A DNA stretch of 64,000 nt, taken from assembly GCA_039621445.1 (NCBI GenBank), contig CP154955.1, forward strand, positions 39,440,426 to 39,504,425. Direction: 5' to 3'. Each line of letters begins with the position of its first letter. Position 1 is the first letter of the stretch. Source of the DNA: Euglena gracilis. Its lineage: Eukaryota; Euglenida; Euglenophyceae; Euglenales. Of this stretch, positions 54,371 through 64,000 are shown in pieces. The position numbers and the translations under genes are program-made. The notes under the pieces were generated by a model. It was given only the letters and a program-made list of their open reading frames with translations. It searched no databases and was not told the DNA's origin.

Positions 54371-57300
54371 CAAATACATCAGGGAGGGGGGACTTTCCAC
54401 TCTGAAAAAACCAGTCAGCCACTCAAAAAAAAGTCGAGGCAATCACTATCCCCTTGGAGGGGGGGAGGGTTGGCCATTCCCAGGCCAAAATTTTCTTCTG
54501 GCATCTTCGGCACCAGTAAAATGAAACACGTGAGCAAGGGCGTCGATGATCGCCGTGCCAAGCTCCTGGACACCCAATTTCCATCCCACCATCCCACCCT
54601 GAGTCATCCCACCCTGCCACCTTGAAGGACGGCCATTTGAGAAAGCATCAAAGAGCGATGGCCAGGCAGGGCATTGTGAAGAAAAAACGGGAGAAAATAC
54701 AAAACTTACTAAATCAAAACCAGAAAAGGTGAACTTTTCATTTTTCACAGTTTGCATTTTTTTCCTCGCACAATACCTCCTAAAAACATCACAACCAAAA
54801 ATAATTGAAAAAACGTCAACCCCCCCTGGCCTTACACATATCATTTTTGGATCATTTTCAGGAAAATGGACTGCGTTGACCTGGGGCATCCACTTTGCTG
54901 CCCAAAGTCTCACAACTGGCCATGCCAAACCAGTGGCCATGGCCATGTTTTTGCTTGCATGCACACACCTCAAAAATGAGCACACAAATGAATGGACGTA
55001 CAAATACATTGGAAAAAAAAGTTTCAAAAAAGTGGGGGGAAAGGGGACTCGAGCAAATCCCTCTCTGCCCCGACATCCATGAGCACACTCACCAGCACTC
55101 TCCGCCGCCTGACCTCACACAAGGTGGCAATTCACAAGCCACAGGCCGGGTGCGAGGTGTGGCAGGTATCCAAACCGCAGGGGTGGTGCTCCAAACCCCC
55201 GCGGCGATATGGCAAAGAGGGGTTTCACATCACGGGCCCTCCATCGACGATCTCAAACCCAGAGAAAAACGTTCTGCGGTCCAGAGGCTGAAGGAGGAAA
55301 TTGGCATTCTGTAACTGCTGGAACAGAAGAATTCACTTCTGTAGATTCCTATTCAGCTGACAGGGGACAAGCATGCCCTTGCGAGGACGATAAAAAAGTG
55401 TTGACCTCAGAAGAAGGGCACTCTGAGCCTTCCTGGGATGGTTCTGAACGTCTTCAACTTTGTTTCATGTATTGTGTTTGAGGTGCTGCTCGTCCTGTCT
55501 GCAGTGGTCAGCAGGCTGCTTTCTTCCAACCCGATTGGGGAGGGGAGGGGGCTGCCTTGTGCTATGGGTTGCCTGCCAGGAGGCACCCCCCCCCCCCCGG
55601 CGCCTGCCGACCTAACCAAATTTTCTTTTGAAATCGGCCATTTTCGGGGGGGGGTCAGGGTTCGTTCGATATAAGGACAGGTGGGGGGGGTGGTCCGGAC
55701 CCCCCCCCCCCCCTGCGGGCCAGGAGGGGGGGGTGGGGGGGGACACCCCCCCACCTAAACAGGTGCGCGGTCAGGGTGGCCGAAAATTTTTGACCCCCCA
55801 AAACGACCAAAAGTGCCATTTTGGGCACTTTTTGGGCAAAAATGTGCCAAAAATGCAAAAAATTTTCGGCGCAAAGCGCCGGAGGAAAAAATTGACCCTT
55901 TTTGGGGGGGTCAATTTTTGCCCCCCAGGGTCGGTCCGGACCCCCCTTGCAGGTGGGGGGGGGGTGGTCCGGACCCCCCCCCTGCGGGCCAGGACGGGGG
56001 GGGGGGGGGGGGGTACCCCCCCACCTAAACCATGTACGCCCTCCTTATATCAAACCCTGGGGGGGGGGTATTATAGTCCCAAAACCTGGGGTGTCGAAAA
56101 TGCCCAACCCCCTGCCATAGCCTTCCCATAGCAAGGGGGTGCAACATCCCTTAAAAGAAGCCTGGGTGTCCTCCCTTTCCCTATGGAGGGACACCTTCAT
56201 ATTGGAGGGTGTCTGACCCAACACTGTGCGGTGAGGGATCTGGCCCGGCTGGGCGTTGCGCAGTTACATGTCTACATAAACCCCTGAAGCTGCTCCTGCA
56301 TAGCACTTGTGATGGATTTCCCCCCGCAAAATGTCACAGACAACAAACTGTCAGGGTCGTTCCCAGGGATTGTCATGGGAGGAGCAAACGAAGCCCTCAC
56401 CCCAACTGCGATACAAGGAGTGTATGGGTTAAAGGAAGGGGGTCTAGCCCTCCCCTCCAGAGTGGACCAGAGTAGGGGGATGCAGACTCCCCCACCTGCC
56501 AAGGGACGCCCGAACTGAGGGGAGGCATCTGGGACACCCTAAAAAGGCAAAGCCTTCCATCACTTTGCGCCGAAAACCTTGGGCAATTTTGCCAAATGAC
56601 CAAAAAAGTTCCCGAAATGGCATTTTGGCCGATTTGGGAGGGGGGGGGGGGGAGGGGAAGGTCACCAAGACGCCGGGGGTGGACCCCCCCACCCCCCCCC
56701 CCGGGACACGAGGACCGAAGGTCCGACCCCCCCCCACCTGCTTGTAACGAACCCTGCCCCCCCGTCCCGAGGTCAGTGGTACGGGGGGGCAGGGTTCGTC
56801 TGAATCAAGGGCAGGTGGGGGCCGGACTGCGCTTTGCAATATCCCGCTGGGGCTCTGGGCTACGGCGGTTTGGTGACCGATTTCCCCTCCCCCCCCCCCC
56901 CCCCCCCCCCGCCACCCAACACCCCACGGCCACGCTTTGGGGATGCTTTTGTGGATTATCCACCGCATTTCCCGCTGTGGCTTTGCCTGACAAACCCTGC
57001 TGGGGGCTGCAGGGTTTGTCCCATGGCAGAGACGTGACCACCTGGATCGGAAAGGGCCCAAGCTCCTCTGGGACAGCTCACGCGTATTTTTCGGCATTTT
57101 GCCCCAAGGTGTGCATTTTGCTCCTCCCTGAATCCTCCCAGACCCCAAGTTTGTTGTGCCTCATCGCGACATTTTGCGAAGCATGAGCCCCACACTTTAC
57201 AAGCCACAGCAGGCCACCGGCCGAGTACGAGTACACTACTCCGCCCTCCGACCCCAGCGCCTAGCGCCGGGGGCAAGGCATGAAGAAAAGTCAGGGGTGT

Positions 57301-58900
57301 TTAAAAGCCCTCTGCAGTCCATGGCTCTGCAGTCCATGGGGCACCCCCCCCATCCCGAAACCAAACCAGTGTGCAGGCCAAGAGGCACAAAACTTGTGGG
57401 CAACCCAAAACTACCGCGCTCCCTTGCATTTTCATAAGGTCCCCAGGTTGGGTCCAGCCACCTGGCTGGCAAAAGGTGCTGGCTGGAAAAAAAAAACCTT
57501 GCCTTCCCCCCAGGAGGTCGGGGTCCAGGGAGGGGGGCAACTGGCTCCTGGGCTGGACCCTGCTGGCACCCAAGACACAGGCAAAAAATCGAAATCCAGC
57601 TGGGTTGTGCTTTTTTCAGCAAGAATTTTGAGTTGAAACCCCCAAAACCCTCAAAAATCGCCTTCCGTTTTTGGTATTGTGCCCTGTTTCTTCAAAAATT
57701 TTCGACATTTGAGGTTCAGCCTGGCTGCAACAACCTTTATATAAACCAGACCCCCTGGGGGGGGGGTCTGCAGCCTTGCTTGCAGCCCCCCCAGCAGGGG
57801 GGGGGGGCAACAAAATGCGACACCAAAAAAAAAAGCAAAAAAACAAATGACCAAAAAACACAAAAAAAACGGCAAATAGAATGATGGGATCCGATGTGGG
57901 TGTCACATCGCACAGAAAAGGCTCCCAAAAGGAACCTGGAAAAAACGGTGAACACAGAGGAACGATAAGCACACCTGCAGGCAGGAGGAACCTCAGCAGG
58001 CGACTTTTTTTTGTTGAAAGGGAAGATAATTTCAAAAAAATACACATGACCCAGCGTAACAGGTTTTGTGTACCTCCCCCCCCCCCTTGTCCAACGACCA
58101 CTAATGTTCGTCTCCGACCGGGGGGCGGTCGCTAAAATGGCCAATGTTCGTCTCCGACCAGGGGGGGGTGGTCGTCAGACAAGGGGGGTGGACCCCAAGT
58201 CGGAGGAAAATTTACCATAGATAGGGGTATATGGCCATTTTTGGGCTGTTTTTGGCCATTTATGCTATTTCTTGACTACGGTTGGCCACTTTTGGCCATT
58301 TTTGGACATTTTGGGGGCACTTTTGGGAATTTTTAGGCATTTTTGACCGCTTTTCGCCATGTTTGGTCGCTTTTGGCCACTTTTGGCAACTGTTGGCCAC
58401 ACTTTGGCCCCCTTTGCCCATTTTTGGCCACTTTAAGCTATTTTTGGCTACTTTTGGCCACTTTTGCCTCATTTTTGCTATTTTTGGCAACATTTTGGGC
58501 ACTTTTGGCCATCCTTTGGCCATTTTGGGCCATTTTGGGCTATTTTTGACTGTTTTTAGCCAACTTTTAGCAATTTTGGCCGAACCAACATCGTATACAA
58601 AAAGATCGTCTCTGACCGGGGGGGTGGTCGTTAGACAAGCCCGGTCGTTGGACAAGGGGGGGGGAGGTAAGAGAATCTTGCAGCCATGGGGCCGACCCAG
58701 ATAATGTGTCTCCCCCCCTGCCCCGGAAAAGTATCCCCAGCCAAGTAGAAACGGGACGAAAATTCCAACGAGGTATGGAAAACAGGTGGGCAAAATCTCA
58801 GTTGGCCCCGAAAGCCAACTCGCCAAAAGGAAAACAGAACCACCATAACTGGAAAAGCAGCATAGCCGGTAGCAAGTCCAATTCAAAACCACACCTCCAC
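54371..58900. other. Repetitive stretch with long G/C homopolymers, no gene seen
   Basis: Dense G and C runs, including 18 G at 55996-56013 and 22 C at 56889-56910. A degenerate GGCCATTTTT-type minisatellite lies at 58245-58590. Open frames here are low-complexity and unsupported. Confidence 0.5.
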
Positions 58901-58919
58901 TGTAGGCGCCACTGCCGAT

Positions 58920-59055
58920 GCCTTGGTTTGGGGGCCGGCCTGCAGGTGTGCTGCGTTCGACCGGGGCCGGAACTCTGCCACGCGGCGGGGAGTGGCGGTG
59001 CCCAGGGGGCCAACCGCCTTATACCCGAACGGGATGGCTCTCCGCCCCCATGGCC
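58920..59055 (-). other. Weak exon candidate
   Basis: A GC-rich minus-strand frame reads PFGYKAVGPLGTATPRRVAE and then FRPRSNAAHLQ. Composition resembles real exons here, but splice sites are ambiguous and no neighbour joins. Confidence 0.2.
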
Positions 59056-59127
59056 TCAAATTATCGGATTCTGTGACCCATCACTGGACACTGTCGTCAC
59101 CCAAAACCTCCAAAACCCACATGTAAG

Positions 59128-59285
59128 CCGGAAAAATGCCGGAAAAATGCCGGGAAAATGCCGGGAAAATGCCGGGAAAATTCCGAAAAAAATGCTGGAA
59201 AAATGCCAGAAAAATGCCGGAAAAAATGCCGGAAAAATGCCGGAAAAATGTCGGAAAAATGCCGGGAAAACAAAGGGAAAACACT
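59128..59285. repeat. ATGCCGGAAAA minisatellite
   Basis: About twelve 11-14-bp units of ATGCCGG(A/G)AAA. Repetitive Lys/Met/Pro frames are shadows. Confidence 0.9.
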
Positions 59286-61989
59286 CAAATAGAGGCAAGA
59301 ATAAGCGGCAGCCTCTGACTACTAACCCCCCCAGGGAGACCCCCAGGGGGTGGGCAGGTGGCTGGTTGTGGTCTTTAGACGAACGAACGCTGTTACAGTG
59401 AAGAAAAAATATCTCGATGTTAGGAAAGCAGAGTGGGACCCAGGGGTTTTTAAGCACCTCCCCCTGGGGGGGTCCTGTGGGCGGGTGGAAAAAGGTGTTG
59501 GCTGGATATAAGGTGCTGGCTGGACCACCCCGCCCCAGGGGATGGGGGGTCCAGGGGGTGGAGTAAGGCCGGCTGGGAGCTGGACCCGGTGGGTACCCAA
59601 AAAAGCCCAAATGCAATAGTTGGCATTTTTTCAGCCAAAATTTGGTGAAGACCCAAAGACCACCCAAAAATGACGTTCTTGGCCATTTTTAGCCCCTCTT
59701 TTGCGCCGAATTTTTTTTTTCAGTCCAGCCGGATTCGCCGGGCTGGCCCGAACTTTATTTCAGCGGACCTCCTGGGGGTCCACAGCCCGGCTGGAAAAAA
59801 GGTGCTGGCTGGCTGGACCCCCCCGAGGGGTGTGGTCCCCTCCGGCTTAAGAAAACCCCTGGTGGGAACCAAGCGGACTGCAACTCTAGCCTCAGACAGC
59901 GTGCAACCTCATTTAAACCCCCATTCTGGTCCACAAGCCAGGGAAGCGGGACCATAGCAGTGACGAGTTTCGGGGAAGGGTTGGCGACACATCTGTACAG
60001 GTCACGGATCACACATACTGCCAGCAAAGGGAAGCAAGAGGCGATGCTGAGGTGGATCCACGAGCGTCTCCAGCAGTGCAGACTGCATGGGGCGAGAGGC
60101 AATAGAGTTCGGTAACATGCTAATTTGCAGGGAGGGTTTGACGGGTCACAGGAGGGGAGTGGAGTCACTTCCCTTCCACCCCTGCCGTGTGGGTGTTAAG
60201 TCACGGGAGGTGGGATGGCCGTTGGTTGGGCCTTGGCCGGCCGCGGCCTAACCACTTCCAATTTTGAAATCATGACATTCGGTCTGGTTGGGCTGCGGTT
60301 GGCATGGCCCAACCAAATCCCTATTTTGATTGGGTGGTGGGCGGCGGCCGGCTGCGGCTGGCACGAACCCACCTCCCACTTCCCACCCCCTGCTGTGTCA
60401 TCATAACAGCGAGGGGGCAATACAATCAATCAATTGAAATGTTCACGTGCTTCATCGCTGAAGCCAGGTCGAGTGTCAGTCGAGTGATTCTCACAGCGAC
60501 TGGACATTGGAGACACCCGAGGAAGGAAAGGGATGTCATTTGGCTCTGAGTGAGCCTCATTATGGGTCAACGATAGTAGACACGACGATTGCTCCGGAAT
60601 TAGGGTTGTGTGAGGGGAAGCATGTTCTGTGTCCACATCTGTGTCCAATTTTCAACGGTGCAGTGGCCCAATGTGTTCAGACTTCTGCTGGCAGAAGCTA
60701 ATTTACTTCACTTAAAATAATTCAATCCACATCAAATAAAAGAATAAACCACACGCAAACAAGGAAGAAAACAGTGGAATGCAATGCATTCAACACGTGT
60801 TTCTTTCTTTAAAAAAAGCAAAATAAAATGATGATGAAATATTTTCTCTGGCTACAACCTCGAAGCTGAAACTAATAAAAATGATTCAAAAACCATTGCT
60901 TTCGAGAGCTCCAAAACACAAATGAATAATATTGCTTGCCTTCTGCCTTTTTCTTCTTCTTCTTTTTGTTTGGGACCATCGCCAGACTTGTCTTCGCGTC
61001 TTCCAAGCATGTAAAAAAGACTGAGATTGAAACTCAATTAAGGAAAAGAAAAACCTCAAATTCACCCATATTGTTTGTCGTTATTTCCAACTTGAAAAAT
61101 CGAAAAGCGCAAATTAAACAGAATAATTTCAAAAAAGAACAGAAATGCCGGCGTGAACATAAAGAGAAAATTCATTGTCTTGACATTTAAGACTTTGAAT
61201 GTAATTCTATGTTGAAATAAAGACGTTTCCATGGGGACACTTGCTTGAAAGAAAATAATTTTCTGTGTTCATGAAAAAAACCCAAAATAAAAATTAGCGT
61301 ACGATGCAAAAAAAAGTGATTGCCACACCCAAAGTTTGGACTGGACGGACCATTTTCGCCCAACTGGTAGCTGCAAATCATCAAAAAATCAAAAAATCCA
61401 GTTTACACACCAGCCATCCTTCGCGACCGGACAAGAATAATAAATACGGGGGGGGGGAGGTTGCTGTTTGGCTGGACCTGACCCAGAAAATCTTGTTTAA
61501 TCGCCAAAATCTCAGGGCTGGGGCAGATCCTTAGGAGGCCTTTGCTCAGGTAGCAGAAGCCATTTGGAGGGCTATGGGTGGAGGGGGTAGAGGAGGCGGC
61601 AGGCGGATGACCAATGTGATGGTGGGTGTGGGTGACAGTGCAGTGGGGGGAAAAAACGTGTCACCCCGCGAGTCTAATGTGCTTCTTGGCAAACACCAGC
61701 ATTGCACACGGGGCCAATCCAGATGGTTAAGCCGACCTCTTGAGCCTGAAGAAAATTTGAGTGGTATCGGCGGGGAATGGCGGTTCCTGTGATATTTGTG
61801 GAGACACTGACGCAGCAGCGGAAGCCAGAAACCCCGAATGGCATCCAGGCAAAAGCAAACCATCCAAAGCAGCTCCTCTGACCCGTGGGACGAGCACCAG
61901 ACATGAGGGCGGACATTGGGATGGCCATACCACACCCAGGCGACCTGCGAGCCCTTTGCCAGTTCTGGGAGGGGGGGTCTTTGCCACAG
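59286..61989. other. Intergenic, nothing firmly recognised
   Basis: A minus-strand frame near 59920-60120 contains a hydrophobic stretch (HLSIASCFPLLAVCVIRDLY) but has no supporting splice partners. The remainder is A-rich and G-run-rich sequence downstream of the copy A RRM gene. Confidence 0.4.
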
Positions 61990-62944
61990 TCAGAAGCTCC
62001 AGCGGCGGCGCGGTGGCTGGAACCAACTTTCGGGGAAGGGGCCGGAGGCGGCAGGGGCATGCGATTGTGGTTTGAGATTCGGAGGTACGATGGGGATGGC
62101 CTTTTCCGAGTCAGCGGCTTATCTGACGAACGAGAAAAAAAACTGCGGGGAGCACACCTCCATTCAGGAATTATTATTAGCGGGACCCTGACAACTCACT
62201 GTGCTAACAAGTTTGCCGGGACCGGGACCGGTATGCCCTGGAGGTACGCCTGCAATTGCGATGAGGGCAGGCTGGCAACACTTACCCAGGGCCCTGGCAT
62301 GGCCCCGGGTAAATAAGGGGAGGGTAGTACCACCGGCTCCAAAGCCCAATGTGGAATACACAAACCCCTGGGCGGCGTCGGCTTCGGAGGGATCGCTGCC
62401 AGAGCCAGTTGTGGCTAAAACCGAAAGGAGTCTGAGACGAAACGAGTCTGAGAGAAAATTACAGTGAGAAAACACACACAATGAATGATGGACAGCTCTC
62501 GGTGGTAAAGGAAAGAATCCTTTGGCTTAGTTGGAGGTTCCGGACACCCTTTGGCGTGGGCTGTCCCCACCGCGAGGTTCGGGTTGGCAAATCGGCCGGA
62601 AGGGGGAAGCCCTGCTGGAACCCCGGCAGTATCCTGGGTGGCCAGCCACCCTTTCGAACCAAGACAACCACCGCAACACGCAACCACTGGGGCTGTTGCG
62701 ACCGAAGGGGCACACGACAGCCACGCCCGCCCTGGCCGTGCTCGTGGCCGCTGTCGGAGCCGACGGACGAGGCGGCGGAGGAGCCCACGGAGGAGGCGGA
62801 GGAGGCGGAGGGGGCCGCCGGGCTGTGGGGCGGGCGCCGCGGCTGTGCAGCGGTGGACGGCTTCGCCTTGCGGACCAGGCGCTCGTCCGCGGATTCCGCG
62901 AACTTGACGTCCAGTGGGGGCCGGGCCGGCTGGGGCTGTGTGCC

Positions 62945-62977
<33 letters not shown>

Positions 62978-63689
62978 GTGTGTGTGTGCGTGCGTGTGTG
63001 TGTGTGTGTGTGTGCGTGTGTGTGTGTGCGTGTGTGTGTGTGCGCGCGCGCGCGTGTGTGTGCAAATGAGCACGTGCTCGTTTGTGTGTTCGCGCGCATG
63101 TGTGTGCAGGCGGCAATGAGTCGATGAGTTCTGTTTTGAGACGGTTGGGGGGGGGGGGGCTGTGCGTGTGGGTCATGTAGCACACAGCAGAGCAGCCTGA
63201 ACTGACCATAATTATGCCCTACACCCAACATGCAAAAAAAAAGAAAACTTGTGTCACATTGACTTCCGAAAAAAGGAATTGCTGGTACCCAGCGTCCAAC
63301 GATGTCTAAGGCTACAAATATTGAAATCCGACCTGGTTGTTTTTGTTGGACACGGGGAGGAAGTTAGTGGGGTGGATTTTGAGTTGGAAAAGCCCATTTT
63401 TGTGAATCAGAAAGAAAAACAGTTGAAGGAAAGTGGGTGCAATTTGCCACACTCAGCCGGCCGACCCTGGTCAGCATGCCGGTCTCCATGAGGCGGTAGT
63501 GCATCGCCTCCTTGGCGGCGCAGGCGGCGTGGAAGGTGGCGAAGTGGACGAGGGCGGCCCCCTTACTGGCGCCGGAGTAGCGGTGGCGGACCAGCTTCAG
63601 CCACTGGATGGGGCCGAATGCCCCGAAGAGCACCGCCACGTCCTGCTCGGCGTAGAACGTCGGCAGGTTGGCCACGTACAGCCTGGCCG
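61990..63689 (-). CDS. RNA-binding protein with RRM, copy A (5' part beyond window)
   Basis: Paralogue of the 41.8-48.2 kb gene. Exons are 63466-63689 ([20 protein letters not shown] through [12 protein letters not shown] to [13 protein letters not shown]), 62714-62935 ([20 protein letters not shown], then a Ser/Ala/Pro/Gly linker) and 61990-62100 (ending [15 protein letters not shown]). The first and second join through AGG|GTCGGC and an acacag acceptor in phase 0; the second donor is CGT|GTGCCC, also phase 0. RNP2 (LYVANL) and RNP1 (KGAALVHF) are intact. In this copy the METGML segment is continuous with the RRM exon, whereas copy B splits it off as a microexon. The 3'-exon acceptor (GAAAAG|GCC) has a poor pyrimidine tract and is the weakest point. 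The first RRM presumably lies past position 64000. Confidence 0.75.
62945..63063. repeat. GT/GC microsatellite abutting a splice acceptor
   Basis: On the minus strand this (CA)n tract ends about 9 nt before the 62714-62935 exon of the copy A RRM gene, taking the place of a pyrimidine tract. Confidence 0.95.
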
Positions 63690-64000
63690 CTGGCTTGGGG
63701 GGGGAGGTGCAATCGGGGGGGGGGTGCTGAGAAGAGCAGTTTGCTGCTGTATATTGCTTCTCTTGTCGGTGGTTCCTTTCATACCCAGGACGGTGTCCAA
63801 ACACTGTAAAGGGGGCAATACACGGAAAAGCTAAAAAAGCACAATATGGGGAAAATGGCAAACTGTACAAAATACAATGCGAAACTGGAAAGACCACTAC
63901 ATGAAATTGATCTAAAAACATGTAAGGTTGCACAAAAATGAACGAAATGGAACTGGCGAAAATGATACTTGAAAATGCGAAAAACACCAAAAAATTCGGA

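Noticed and set aside
58260-58892. 210-aa minus frame rich in Lys-Trp-Pro
   Set aside because: Shadow of the GGCCATTTTT minisatellite at 58245-58590.

Overview
This window comes from a nuclear genome of a unicellular eukaryote, probably an alga or other protist. Its genes are split into short GC-rich exons of 24-224 nt, separated by long AT- or A-rich introns full of microsatellites, poly-G/poly-C tracts and transposons. Almost every long open frame is a shadow of a repeat. I found the genes by joining short exons whose splice sites and reading phases agree. The lineage cannot be fixed from the sequence.

Left third (1-25 kb). Genes run on the minus strand. A class I SAM-dependent methyltransferase with an N-terminal signal peptide (start at 13905) runs off the left edge. 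Its 10.46-kb intron holds a 206-bp tandem array and a decayed, plus-strand PIF1 helicase/OTU protease transposon. Upstream of it lies a complete eight-exon alpha/beta hydrolase (14469-23065) with a readable Ser-Asp-His triad. Two of its introns carry a 2.1-kb element with a 161/163-bp tandem array and a near-perfect 963-bp foldback hairpin. A small unassigned gene may follow at 24.1-25.2 kb.

Middle (25.9-41.8 kb). A 6.03-kb hAT-like composite transposon (25919-31949, 8-bp target duplication) contains a 4.3-kb copy of the tandem-array element and a small terminal-inverted-repeat element nested in it. The rest is gene-poor: microsatellites, small inverted-repeat elements and a few coding-like scraps.

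Right part (41.8-64 kb). Two paralogous RNA-recognition-motif genes lie on the minus strand. One spans at least 41823-48192. The other spans 61990 to beyond the right edge. They share RRM and linker exons and a C-terminal tail, so one duplicated from the other. Between them are repeats, including two insertions of a small element with 7-bp target duplications; an empty site survives for one of them.

The genes do not form an obvious pathway. The window mainly shows small single-domain genes stretched by transposons sitting inside introns, some at or near splice sites.
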